The notes under the pieces were generated by a model. That model saw only the letters and a program-made list of their open reading frames with translations, was not told the origin of the DNA and did not search any database. A stretch of DNA of 51,875 bases, taken from contig CAVIAA010000010.1 in the NCBI GenBank assembly GCA_963640685.1, positions 1 through 51,875 of the forward strand, written 5' to 3'. Positions 8,398 to 16,751 of this stretch are shown here, piece by piece. This DNA is from SFEL01 sp963640685 (GTDB lineage: Bacteria > Bacillota > Clostridia > Christensenellales > CAG-138). Within the stretch, counting starts at the first letter, position 1. Each line of letters starts with the position of its first letter. The translations under genes were made by a program, and so were the position numbers.

Positions 8398-8995
8398 CGT
8401 ATATCTCCGTATATTTTTCGTATGCTCTCTGTACCTTCTCAACGTATCTTTCAGTCTCCTTAAAGGGTATTTCCACAAGCTCTCCCCCGGAGGAATATCT
8501 TTCATCCGCAAGCCATTTTTTAACGTTGCCCGGGCCTGCATTGTAGGCTGCCGCCGCCGTCCTCCTGTCGCCGGAAAATGTATCCAGCAGGTATTTTAAG
8601 TACCAGCAGCCGAAGCGTATGTTAGTCTCGGGTTCAAAGAGCTTTTCCTCCGAAAAGCCCTCCACCTCCAGCTTTTCCGCTATCCACTTGCCAGTGTCCG
8701 GCATTATCTGCATAAGTCCCCGCGCTCCGGCTTTTGAAACTGCATCGTGCCGGTTTGAGCTTTCGCAGTGTATCACGGCGGCAACGAGATACGGATCGAC
8801 GCCAAATTCCTTTGAATATTTCTTTATCTCCGAGGCATACTGCAGCCGGTATGACCGTTTTTCCAGCAGCTCGCCCACCTGCCACGCAACGGCACTCAGC
8901 AGCACAAGCGCGCAGAGGCCGACGCACACCGCACGCGGCCAGTTAACCCTTATTTTCTTGCGGCACCTGCCGCCCTTTTTTCCCTTTGCCGTCAT
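8381..8995 (-). CDS. Membrane-anchored lytic transglycosylase (SLT domain)
   Basis: Cleaves peptidoglycan glycan strands with formation of 1,6-anhydro-muramic acid. The 204 residues have one N-terminal transmembrane segment (about 22-38), then an Slt70-like catalytic domain. The catalytic Glu is Glu78 in AVIHCESSN, followed by GARGLMQIMPDTG, the substrate motif AAAAYNAGPGNV and a C-terminal Tyr-rich helix (ERYVEKVQRAYEKY). It overlaps the end of coaE by 53 nt and the next gene by 17 nt or more, so the genes are tightly coupled. Confidence 0.92.
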   Translation of the reverse strand: MTAKGKKGGRCRKKIRVNWPRAVCVGLCALVLLSAVAWQVGELLEKRSYRLQYASEIKKYSKEFGVDPYLVAAVIHCESSNRHDAVSKAGARGLMQIMPDTGKWIAEKLEVEGFSEEKLFEPETNIRFGCWYLKYLLDTFSGDRRTAAAAYNAGPGNVKKWLADERYSSGGELVEIPFKETERYVEKVQRAYEKYTEIYAAQLG

Positions 8996-9587
8996 CTTTC
9001 TCCAATGCTCTTTTATAGAGGTCGTCCGTCTGCCGGTAAAGCTCAGCCAAGCTGCCGTCGTTTTCGATTATTTCATCGGCATACGGTTTCTTTTCCCCGT
9101 CGCTCATTTGGGCTGCGATGCGCGCCATAGCGCTCTGCCTGTCGAAGCCGTCCCGCGCCGCTATGCGGTCTATGCGCTGCTCCATAGGCGCGGTAACCAG
9201 CCACACCTCGTCCGCCATGTCCTGCCAGCCGGATTCTATGAGCAGCGGAACATCCAGCACTACCACCCTGCTGCCCGCCCTTTCTGCCGCTTCTGCGGCG
9301 CGCAGCATTTCATCGCGTATTATAGGGTGCAGTATGCCGTTTAGCCTTTGCCGTGCCGTATCTTCTGCAAATACCAGCTCAGCCAGCTTTTTTCTGTTCA
9401 GACTGCCGTCCTGAAGCAGCATTTCATCGCCAAGCTCGCAGGCTATGCGCCGCAGCCCCTCGCTTCCGGGCAGCACCGCGCTGCGTGCAAGCTCGTCCGC
9501 GTCTATGATCGCCGCACCAAGCTCCCTCAGCCTATCAGCGGCAACCGTTTTGCCGGAGGCTATGCCTCCCGTCAGGCCGATGCGCAT
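8943..9587 (-). CDS. coaE: Dephospho-CoA kinase
   Basis: Catalyses the last step of coenzyme A synthesis, phosphorylating the 3'-hydroxyl of dephospho-CoA. The P-loop is GLTGGIASGKT (4-14), and the DADELAR and LDVPLLIESG motifs are in place. The 214 residues carry a short basic, Gln-rich tail compared with the usual 195-205, produced by the overlap with the transglycosylase gene. A strong SD (AGGAGGGG) precedes the ATG. It lies 15 nt downstream of polA, a common arrangement in Bacillota. Confidence 0.95.
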   Translation of the reverse strand: MRIGLTGGIASGKTVAADRLRELGAAIIDADELARSAVLPGSEGLRRIACELGDEMLLQDGSLNRKKLAELVFAEDTARQRLNGILHPIIRDEMLRAAEAAERAGSRVVVLDVPLLIESGWQDMADEVWLVTAPMEQRIDRIAARDGFDRQSAMARIAAQMSDGEKKPYADEIIENDGSLAELYRQTDDLYKRALEKDDGKGKKGRQVPQENKG

Positions 9588-9602
9588 ACGCCCCTCCTTA
9601 TT

Positions 9603-12158
9603 TTATTTCGTATCGAACCAGCTATGGCCTGAGCTTACCTCTGCTATAAGCGGCACCTTAAGCTGCATGACGTTCTGCATACAGTCTGAAAGCAGCGCAC
9701 GAACGCGCTCCTCCTCCTCAATCGGGGTGTCGATTATCAGCTCATCGTGTATCTGCAGTATGAGCTTTGCTGCAAGCCCCTCTTCCTTAAGCCGCCTGTG
9801 TACGTTGACCATGGCCATTTTTATTATATCTGCGGCAGTGCCCTGAATAGGCATATTCATCGCTACCCTCTCGCCAAAGCTGCGGGTATTGTAATTCGAC
9901 GAGGTTATCTCCGGCAGCTCCCGCCGCCTGCCCATCAGGGTGGACACATAGCCCTTTTTGCGTCCCTCCTCAGCACAGCGGTGCATATACTCCTGCACTC
10001 CGCTGTACTTTTCAAGGTAACGGCTTATAAATTCCGCCGCCTCTCTGCGGGAAACGCCTATGTTCTTTGCAAGGCCGTAATCGCTTATGCCGTAAACTAT
10101 GCCGAAATTGACCGCCTTTGCCGCGCTGCGCTGCTCGCGTGTCACGCTTTGAATGTCCACTCCGAACACCTCTGCGGCTGTACTTCTGTGTATATCCTCG
10201 CCGGAGTTAAAGGCGGCGATAAGCCCCTCATCCCCGCTTATATGGGCAAGCAGCCTAAGCTCTATCTGGGAATAATCCGCCCCGACAAGCACGCACCCCT
10301 GGCTTGCAACGAACGCCTTGCGTATCTCCCTGCCAAGCTCGGTCCGCACCGGTATGTTCTGCAAGTTGGGCTCGGTTGAGGATATGCGCCCCGTTGCGGT
10401 GATATTCTGATTGAAGCTGGTATGCACCCTGCCGTTTTTTGTAAGCGCAAGCAGCCCGTCTACAAACGTGCTCTTCAGCTTGGAAAGAAAGCGATATTCC
10501 AGCACCGGCTTTACTATCGGGTGCTTATCCTCCAGCGCCTCCAGCACCTCCGCATCTGTCGAGTAACCGGACTTTGTCTTTTTCTGCGGCGGCAGGCCGA
10601 GCTTTTCAAAAAGCACGGTACCAAGCTGCTTTGGCGACAGTATATTGAACTGTTCTCCCGCAAGGGAGTATATCTCGGCTTCCGTCTCCCGTATTCGATC
10701 GGCAAATTTATCCGAAAGCGCGCTCAATACCTCACGGTCTATGGCAAAGCCCTCCCGCTCCATATCGTAAAGCACCTCGACAAGCGGCAGCTCGACCTTT
10801 TCATACAGCTTATACAACCCGTTTTCCTTCATCTCGGCAGTCATTTTTTGCTGCAGTGCAAGCATTGAAGCAGGTGTCGCCGCCATGCCGCGCTCCGCGC
10901 AGAGCGTTTTAAGCGCATCTGCCGGGTGTATGGCATGCAGCAGGTAGTCCGCTATCATAAGGTCAAATGTGCCGCCCTTCAGCTCAATGCCGTACGGGGC
11001 AAGCAGATGCCTCGTCTTTTTGCTGTCAAAAAGGCACTTTTCAACCTCTTCGCTCTGCAGAACCGGCTTTAGCGCCGCATACACCTCCTCTGCGCTGAGA
11101 CCCGCTTCAAACAGCGTTGCGCCAAGCGATATGTCGTACTGCGTCCTGCTGTTTTGCGCTATGTGCATGCGCTCATCCGTACATGCGGCGATGCGCCTTG
11201 CGCCCTTGAGCGCCGCGGCCAGCCCCGCAAGCTGCTCTGCGTTTGTTATATCCTTATGCTCAGTCTCCGCCTGCTCCTGCTCCTCTGTTGGGGCATCGCC
11301 CACCGGCAGCCGCTGCACGAGGCTCCTCAGCTCCAGCCGGTTCATCATGGGTATTCCGCCGGCCATGCTCTCCGGCTCAAAGCGGCAGTCCTCAAGGCCT
11401 ATCGAGATAGGTGCGGCCGTGTCAATTATTCCAAGCCGGTAGCTCATTCTTGCGGATTCGGGGTAGTCGATAAGCTTTTGGCGCAGCGCACCCTTTTCCT
11501 GCTCCGCGCTGCTCAGGGTGTTTTCCAGTGTGCCGTATTTTTGCAGCAGCTTCAGCGCTGTTTTTTCACCCACCCCGGGTATGCCCGGCAGGTTGTCGCT
11601 GCTGTCACCCATGAGTCCCTTTAGGTCCGGCATTCTCTCCGGCTCAAGGCCATACTGCTCCATGAGCACCGCCTTATCGTATTCCACAGTCTCGGTTATA
11701 CCCTTTTTAGTCAGCAAAACGTGAGTATGATCGGTAATAAGCTGCAGTGCATCCCTGTCCCCCGTCACGAGCAGTACATCGACGCCGTTTTTGTTGGCGA
11801 TTCTCGACACCGTTCCAAGTATGTCGTCTGCCTCGTACCGTTCGCATTCGCATACCGTTATGCCCATCTCGCTCAAAAGCTGCTTGAGCAGCGGGAACTG
11901 CGCCCGAAGGTCGTCCGGTGTTGCCCTTCTTCCGGCCTTATATTCTGCATACTGCTCGTGGCGAAAGGTTGGACCGTGCATGTCAAATGCGGTCAGCATA
12001 TAATCCGGTTCATATGAAAGCAGCTTTAGCAGCATACTCACAAAGCCGTATATCGCCCCCGTAGGCGTGCCGTCCTTCGCCGTCATGGCCGGCAGGGCAT
12101 AATACGCCCTGTGCATAAGGCTGTTTCCGTCTATCGCTATCAGCTTTTTCAACTGCAT
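9603..12158 (-). CDS. polA: DNA polymerase I
   Basis: Repair and Okazaki-fragment polymerase with a 5'-3' flap nuclease. The 851 residues carry the 5' nuclease domain (1 to about 290; LIAIDGNSLMHRAYYA, GDRDALQLI, DLKGLMGDSSDNLPGIPGVGEKTA). A middle exonuclease-like domain follows, in which the metal-binding DxE motif is absent (the equivalent strand reads RRIAACTDERMH). The polymerase domain has motif A DYSQIELR (about 626), motif B KAVNFGIVYG and motif C QIHDELI. It is therefore predicted to lack proofreading, as in several Gram-positive PolA proteins. The ATG has GAGG upstream. Confidence 0.97.
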   Translation of the reverse strand: MQLKKLIAIDGNSLMHRAYYALPAMTAKDGTPTGAIYGFVSMLLKLLSYEPDYMLTAFDMHGPTFRHEQYAEYKAGRRATPDDLRAQFPLLKQLLSEMGITVCECERYEADDILGTVSRIANKNGVDVLLVTGDRDALQLITDHTHVLLTKKGITETVEYDKAVLMEQYGLEPERMPDLKGLMGDSSDNLPGIPGVGEKTALKLLQKYGTLENTLSSAEQEKGALRQKLIDYPESARMSYRLGIIDTAAPISIGLEDCRFEPESMAGGIPMMNRLELRSLVQRLPVGDAPTEEQEQAETEHKDITNAEQLAGLAAALKGARRIAACTDERMHIAQNSRTQYDISLGATLFEAGLSAEEVYAALKPVLQSEEVEKCLFDSKKTRHLLAPYGIELKGGTFDLMIADYLLHAIHPADALKTLCAERGMAATPASMLALQQKMTAEMKENGLYKLYEKVELPLVEVLYDMEREGFAIDREVLSALSDKFADRIRETEAEIYSLAGEQFNILSPKQLGTVLFEKLGLPPQKKTKSGYSTDAEVLEALEDKHPIVKPVLEYRFLSKLKSTFVDGLLALTKNGRVHTSFNQNITATGRISSTEPNLQNIPVRTELGREIRKAFVASQGCVLVGADYSQIELRLLAHISGDEGLIAAFNSGEDIHRSTAAEVFGVDIQSVTREQRSAAKAVNFGIVYGISDYGLAKNIGVSRREAAEFISRYLEKYSGVQEYMHRCAEEGRKKGYVSTLMGRRRELPEITSSNYNTRSFGERVAMNMPIQGTAADIIKMAMVNVHRRLKEEGLAAKLILQIHDELIIDTPIEEEERVRALLSDCMQNVMQLKVPLIAEVSSGHSWFDTK

Positions 12159-12189
12159 ATACCTCGCATCGATCCAATGTTTGTCTTAT

Positions 12190-12232
12190 TAAAATAACAC
12201 ACGGAGCGCCTTTTTACAATCGGCACCCCGTG
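12190..12232 (-). terminator. Stem-loop between the phosphorylase gene and polA
   Basis: Minus strand: an 11-bp stem CACGGGGTGCC/GGCGCTCCGTG (two G-U pairs, 12222-12232 with 12200-12210), loop of 11 nt, then TGTTATTTTAAT. The T run is broken, so termination may be partial, or the stem may be a processing site. Confidence 0.5.
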
Positions 12233-12252
12233 AACTTACGGTAAATCCGTGG

Positions 12253-13572
12253 TCATTCCTTTATTACAGCATAAACTATCGGCTCCGCCTCCGGCTTATT
12301 GCTGCCGACGCATATCGCGCCCCTTAAAGTGGCGATAGCCTCCTCCAGCCTGCACTCATCGTTTATGTACATAGTTGCCACCGGCTCATCTTTTTTTATG
12401 AAGTCTCCCCTGCGCTTATGCATCACAAGCCCCACGGCAGGGTCGATAATATCCGTCTTTTTTGCCCTGCCCGCGCCCAGCATTTGAGCGACATTGCCAA
12501 TATCCGCGGCGTGCATTTTTGTTATGTAGCCCTCTTTATCAAGGCATATCGGCAGCTTCTTCCCTACAATGCAAAGCGAATCCGGGTTTGCCATGCAGCC
12601 CGCCGCGTCCCTTGCGCCGAGGGCGGTGAGCATCGTCTCGAACTTTTTGAGCCCCGCGCCGGTCGTTATCGCTTTCTTCAGCTTCTCCCGCGCCTTGGCG
12701 CTGCTGTCTGCAACGCCGGAAAGCATGAGCATATTCTCTGCTATGAGCATACAGACCTCGTAGAGCATATCCCCCTCCGGCACATTGCCTGAAAGCACCT
12801 CTATGGTTTCCCTTATCTCCAGCCCGTTTCCTATCGCCATGCCGAGCGGCTGGTCCATGTCGGTTATCAGCGCAATGGTCTTTCGCCCCAGCGCATCGCC
12901 TATATGCACCATCGTCTGCGCCAGTTTTTTTGCATCCTCAAGCGTATGCATGAATGCACCGGTGCCGCACTTTACATCCAGCACTATCGCATCGGTACCT
13001 GCAGCGAGCTTTTTACTCATTATGCTTGAGGCAATGAGCGGTATGCTCTCCACGGTGCCCGTAACATCTCTTAATGCGTACATGAGCTTATCCGCGGGGA
13101 CGAGGTTGCCGCTCTGCCCAATGACACAGAGTCCGTCCCGTCTTACCATTTCCTTGAACTCGGCAACGCTTCTTTCAACGCAAACGCCGGGCACTGCCTC
13201 CAGCTTATCCAGCGTTCCGCCGGTATGCCCAAGCCCCCTGCCGCTCATCTTTGCTACCGTGCCGCCGCAGGCCGCAACCAGCGGCGCGACCACCAGCGTG
13301 GTAGTATCGCCGACGCCGCCGGTGGAATGCTTATCGACCTTCACCCCGGGAAGATCCGAAAGATCCACCGTATCTCCCGAATGCATCATGGCCGAGGTAA
13401 GCTCGCTGACCTCGCCGTCATTCATTCCTCGCCAACAAACGGCCATCATCCACGCCGCCATCTGGTAATCGGGTATGTTTCCCGCAGTATACTCGTTTAT
13501 TATGTACTGTATTTCTTCTTTTGAGTGTGCCTTGCCCTCGCGCTTTGCGATTATCAGATCTACCATTCTCAT
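12253..13572 (-). CDS. pdp: Pyrimidine-nucleoside phosphorylase
   Basis: Phosphorolyses uridine, thymidine and deoxyuridine to free base plus (deoxy)ribose-1-phosphate, a salvage step. The 439 residues match the thymidine/pyrimidine nucleoside phosphorylase family. Motifs in order are KVDKHSTGGVGDTTT (phosphate loop), the family signature SGRGLGHTGGTLDKLE, and the C-terminal domain ending in a lysine- and glutamate-rich turn. The start has CGGAGG upstream. Length fits Pdp better than the longer mammalian-type enzymes; DeoA cannot be fully excluded. Confidence 0.93.
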   Translation of the reverse strand: MRMVDLIIAKREGKAHSKEEIQYIINEYTAGNIPDYQMAAWMMAVCWRGMNDGEVSELTSAMMHSGDTVDLSDLPGVKVDKHSTGGVGDTTTLVVAPLVAACGGTVAKMSGRGLGHTGGTLDKLEAVPGVCVERSVAEFKEMVRRDGLCVIGQSGNLVPADKLMYALRDVTGTVESIPLIASSIMSKKLAAGTDAIVLDVKCGTGAFMHTLEDAKKLAQTMVHIGDALGRKTIALITDMDQPLGMAIGNGLEIRETIEVLSGNVPEGDMLYEVCMLIAENMLMLSGVADSSAKAREKLKKAITTGAGLKKFETMLTALGARDAAGCMANPDSLCIVGKKLPICLDKEGYITKMHAADIGNVAQMLGAGRAKKTDIIDPAVGLVMHKRRGDFIKKDEPVATMYINDECRLEEAIATLRGAICVGSNKPEAEPIVYAVIKE

Positions 13573-13606
13573 AAAAAAACGCCTCCGTTTTTCTCAGCAA
13601 GCCGTT

Positions 13607-14761
13607 CTATTCCTCTTCGACGCCGCCGGTTTCCATATCAAAGGTGATATCTATAGTATATTTCTTTCCGCCAAGGCTGTCCAGCGCTTGTTCAACGGTA
13701 TCTTTGATTTCCTGTTCCTGCCCCCTCAGGTCGTCCGGCAGCACCATATCAAAGGACAGATTTATACCGTTTTCTCCGGCATTCATCCTGAAATCGTGTA
13801 TCGTGAGCCGACTGTCCCTTATTTTTATTATAGCATTCACCAAGCTGCGGGCACTGTTCAGCTCCGGGTCGTCGGTTATTACCGGGTCATAGTGTATCAC
13901 AAGGTGCGTGCCGTATTTTTTCAGGCACTCCCGCTCCATGTGGTCTATACACGCATGGCAGGCCATAGGCGCCTCGTTTTTGTCTATTTCAACGTGTATG
14001 CTGGCATATCTTCTGCCCGGGCCGTAGTCGTGTATCATAAGGTCGTGGCAGCCAAGCACCATCGGGCAGCCGTTGATATACTCGGTTATCTGCCTTTGCA
14101 GCTCCGGATCGGCACACTCTCCCAGCAGCGGGGATATGGTTTTCCCCATCAGCTCCGCCCCGCTGTATAGTATAAACAGCGACACGCAAATGCCCATCGC
14201 CCCATCCGCCCGCACATCAAAAAAATGCTCGGCTGCAGAAGCGGCAAGCACGGCTGCGGTAGCTATAACATCGTTGCGGCTGTCCGCCGCCGTTGCAAGC
14301 AGCGCCTCGGAGTTTATCTTCCTGCCCATCTTCAGGTTAAACAGCGTCATTAGCAGCTTGACTGCTATTGAAGCAAGCAGTACGCACACCGCCGCGTCGG
14401 AAAGCTCGACAGGCTCCGGCGAAAGCAGCCTTTCAACCGAGCTCTTTGCCAGCTCAAAGCCTATAAACGTCACCATAACCGCTATCGTAAGGCCGGCCAC
14501 ATACTCTATGCGTGCATGGCCATAGGGATGTTTTTTGTCCGCCGGCTTTTCCGCGAGCCGAAAGCCCAGCAGCGTCACGGCGGAGCTTGCGCCGTCCGAT
14601 AGGTTGTTCAGCCCGTCCGCCGTTATTGACACGGACGATGCGGCATGGCCGACTATGAGCTTGCCGGCGGCGAGCACACAGTTGCAGGCTATCCCGATCA
14701 CGCCGGACATTTTGCCTATCCGCGTTCGCTTTTTCATATTCAGGCGATCGGTATTTTCCAT
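13607..14761 (-). CDS. Cation diffusion facilitator family transporter
   Basis: Proton-driven exporter of divalent metal (Zn, Fe, Mn, Co or Ni). The 384 residues have about six transmembrane helices and the metal-binding acidic positions in helix 2 (TADGLNNLSDGASS) and helix 5 (AATAADSRNDV). A conserved HPYGHARIEY loop and a cytoplasmic C-terminal dimer domain (about 215-384) are also present. The C-terminus is longer than in the shortest CDFs. The start ATG at 14761 has GGAGG 6 nt upstream. The longer frame reaches back into a tRNA terminator and is rejected. The metal is not predictable here. Confidence 0.92.
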   Translation of the reverse strand: MENTDRLNMKKRTRIGKMSGVIGIACNCVLAAGKLIVGHAASSVSITADGLNNLSDGASSAVTLLGFRLAEKPADKKHPYGHARIEYVAGLTIAVMVTFIGFELAKSSVERLLSPEPVELSDAAVCVLLASIAVKLLMTLFNLKMGRKINSEALLATAADSRNDVIATAAVLAASAAEHFFDVRADGAMGICVSLFILYSGAELMGKTISPLLGECADPELQRQITEYINGCPMVLGCHDLMIHDYGPGRRYASIHVEIDKNEAPMACHACIDHMERECLKKYGTHLVIHYDPVITDDPELNSARSLVNAIIKIRDSRLTIHDFRMNAGENGINLSFDMVLPDDLRGQEQEIKDTVEQALDSLGGKKYTIDITFDMETGGVEEE

Positions 14762-14815
14762 TTCTTCCTCCATAAAACAGCTGCACGAAACGATCGTTAC
14801 CGAAAAAAACAAGGT

Positions 14816-14844
14816 AAAGAAAAGCAGCCACACCGCGTGGCTGC
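14816..14844 (-). terminator. Terminator of the tRNA-Val transcript
   Basis: Minus strand: perfect 8-bp stem GCAGCCAC/GTGGCTGC, five-base loop, then TTTTCTTT. It starts 6 nt after the tRNA 3' end and lies upstream of the CDF start codon. Confidence 0.8.
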
Positions 14845-14849
14845 CGAAT

Positions 14850-14926
14850 TGGTGGGGATGGAGGGGCTCGAACCCACGACCTCATCGATGTGAGCGATGC
14901 ACTCTGACCAGCTGAGCTACATCCCC
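14850..14926 (-). tRNA. tRNA-Val (anticodon CAC)
   Basis: 77-nt cloverleaf including encoded CCA. Acceptor GGGGATG pairs fully with CATCCCC. The D-arm is GCTC/GAGT. The anticodon stem CATCG/CGATG holds loop CTCACAT with T33, anticodon CAC and A37, reading GUG. The T-loop TTCGAGC is canonical, but the T-stem GTGGG/CCCTC has one U-U mismatch (positions 50-64). A dedicated promoter and a terminator flank it. Confidence 0.95.
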
Positions 14927-14938
14927 GTAACATTGGGT

Positions 14939-14967
14939 ATTATAACTCAGCCACGCATATTTTTCAA
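14939..14967 (-). promoter_or_regulatory. tRNA-Val promoter
   Basis: Minus strand: -35 TTGAAA (14962-14967), 17-bp spacer, -10 TATAAT (14939-14944). The expected start near 14932 lies about 6 nt before the mature tRNA 5' end. Confidence 0.75.
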
Positions 14968-14982
14968 GTATAATATTTTTGT

Positions 14983-16161
14983 CTATCCCAGTATCCGCCG
15001 GCAGACGCCATCCCAGGTAAGGCCTTTAAGGGATATTTGCGGGCAATCTGCCGCCGCTGCTTGCCTTATTGCCTCCGCTATGCGCCTTTCGAACGGTTCA
15101 GTTTCCCCCGGCGCGGGCGTATCCGCGTCCTTCATTTTGGGCGGACAAATATACACTATACCGTTTCCCGGCAGTCTCTCGTCCATCCATTGGCGTATGC
15201 CCGGCAGATCCGTGCATACGGTTTTCATGCCGCAGGCCATTGATTCTGACAGTACCAGCGGCAATCCGTCAAAAAATGACGGTAGCACAAAGACATCTCC
15301 CCGGTTAAACTCCTCCGCAAGGCGGCTCTGGCTGAGCGGGCCGAGCAGCTCCACATCAAAGCCGTCTTTTTCTATCAATTCTGCCGCTCTCTCGTGCTGT
15401 TCGCCGTTCCACCCGCCGGCAAGGCGAAGCGAGAACCGTTCCCGCTCCCAGCCGAGGTATTTAAGCGATCTGAGCAGACAAAAAACGCCCTTCTGCTCGG
15501 ATATTTTGCCGGCATAGACCAGCCGCGTTTCGGCATGCGGTTTTCTTTCACCGCGGTCATAAAATATGCCGCCGTTGTAGCCGTTGCCAACCACGCACAC
15601 ACGGTCGGGCAACGCTCCATAGCAGCTGATTATCTCATTTTTCTGTTCGTAGTGCAGGCAGCATATCCTGTCAAGCCTCGCTACTGCTCTTTTGATCCGT
15701 TCCCGCTCCAGCGGGTTGGTATACATCTGCCTGAGATCCGTCCCGTGGCACATGCCCCAAACCTGCCTATTCGGCAGCAGCTCGCGCACTATCGCAGCAA
15801 GCAGGTATAAGTGATGGCATATTATAACATCCGGCCTGAACTCCGCAACTGCCCTTTGCACTGCGCTGCCAAAGGCATGCTCGAACTGCCGCACCATTTC
15901 CGCCGTCATATCCCTGTATCTGGTGCTTTCATACGGCATCTCATCCGACATTCCGCACACCGAAAATGGCAGCTCCGAGCTGTTGTAATATACCGGGTAA
16001 AAGGCGACTCCGGCGGGAAGCTCAACCGCGTCCTCCTTCGTAAGCCCCGCTATCACCGCCTGCTCATGTCCTATTTTATCAAAGCCGCGCACCGTTTCGC
16101 TAAGGTAGACCCCGCTCCCGGTCGAGCAGGGCTTCTGCGCGGTTATGCTGAGTATACGCAT
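14983..16161 (-). CDS. Glycosyltransferase family 4
   Basis: GT-B fold retaining glycosyltransferase that moves a sugar from a nucleotide donor to an unknown acceptor. The 392 residues have the N-terminal half typical of GT4 (TAQKPCSTGSGVYLSETVRG, a donor-like Gly-rich loop, and HHLYLLAAIVRELLPN). The C-terminal half carries VYAGKISEQKG and the EX7E-type motif FFDGLPLVLSESMACG. It stands alone between a tRNA and an unrelated gene, so the acceptor is not indicated by context. It is expressed from a promoter at 16198-16226. Confidence 0.9.
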   Translation of the reverse strand: MRILSITAQKPCSTGSGVYLSETVRGFDKIGHEQAVIAGLTKEDAVELPAGVAFYPVYYNSSELPFSVCGMSDEMPYESTRYRDMTAEMVRQFEHAFGSAVQRAVAEFRPDVIICHHLYLLAAIVRELLPNRQVWGMCHGTDLRQMYTNPLERERIKRAVARLDRICCLHYEQKNEIISCYGALPDRVCVVGNGYNGGIFYDRGERKPHAETRLVYAGKISEQKGVFCLLRSLKYLGWERERFSLRLAGGWNGEQHERAAELIEKDGFDVELLGPLSQSRLAEEFNRGDVFVLPSFFDGLPLVLSESMACGMKTVCTDLPGIRQWMDERLPGNGIVYICPPKMKDADTPAPGETEPFERRIAEAIRQAAAADCPQISLKGLTWDGVCRRILG

Positions 16162-16183
16162 CTATAAAATACCTGAAATTCCT

Positions 16184-16226
16184 CCATTATTTAATGGATT
16201 TTATCACGGTACGGCGGCAAAAACAA
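16184..16226 (-). promoter_or_regulatory. Glycosyltransferase promoter with operator-like inverted repeat
   Basis: Minus strand: -35 TTGTTT (16221-16226), 17-bp spacer, -10 TAAAAT (16198-16203). Directly downstream is a perfect inverted repeat CCATTA-TT-TAATGG (16184-16197) covering the expected transcription start. It could bind a dimeric regulator or form a hairpin at the 5' end of the mRNA. Confidence 0.5.
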
Positions 16227-16238
16227 GCTGTCGGCCGT

Positions 16239-16652
16239 TTATTGCGGATTTTTCCCGCCCATAAGGCTGCCAAGCATACTCATAAGCGGGTTCTGACCCG
16301 GCTGGCCGCCTCCCGATTGAAGCGTGTTCATCAGCTGCATGACCTGCATTATATTGCCGATATTGCCCAGCGCACCCATGCCTCCCATATTCGGCATACC
16401 AAAGCCGCCCTGAGGCATGGCATAGCTTTGCTGCGGTTGGGGCTGTGGCTGGGGTTGGGGCTGCGGCAGGCCGAGAGTATAAGCTATATGTGTTCGCTCG
16501 CCCGGGGCGAGGAACGGCTCCATGGCGGAAAGATACTGTGCCGCCCTCTCGGGCCCCTGCTCTGCCCTTATCCTGCTCGCCATCATAAACGCCGGTGAGC
16601 CCTCGTGACCCTCCTGCCTTCTTTGCGGCGTGGACGCTGCTGTTCTCTGCAT
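16239..16652 (-). CDS. Small Gly/Met/Gln-rich protein of unknown function
   Basis: 137 residues in three parts: a charged N-terminal helix region (about 1-55, MMASRIRAEQGPERAAQYLSA), a (Pro-Gln)6 stretch (about 64-76), and a Gly/Met/Asn-rich tail (GGFGMPNMGGMG, MLGSLMGG). No signal peptide. The start at 16652 is chosen for GGGGGAGGG 7 nt upstream. It is divergent from the next gene. Composition resembles that of small spore or coat-associated proteins, but no family is recognised. Confidence 0.7.
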   Translation of the reverse strand: MQRTAASTPQRRQEGHEGSPAFMMASRIRAEQGPERAAQYLSAMEPFLAPGERTHIAYTLGLPQPQPQPQPQPQQSYAMPQGGFGMPNMGGMGALGNIGNIMQVMQLMNTLQSGGGQPGQNPLMSMLGSLMGGKNPQ

Positions 16653-16751
16653 AACTGTACCCTCCCCCTTATCTATAAACATTCTATGCAGTGAGATACA
16701 GTTGTGAACCTTCGGCTGTCCTATGGCATATTATTATGCGGAGGTGATTCG

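Noticed and set aside
14761..14833. Longer start for the CDF transporter at 14833
   Set aside because: It would begin inside the tRNA terminator and has no SD, while 14761 has GGAGG at 6 nt.
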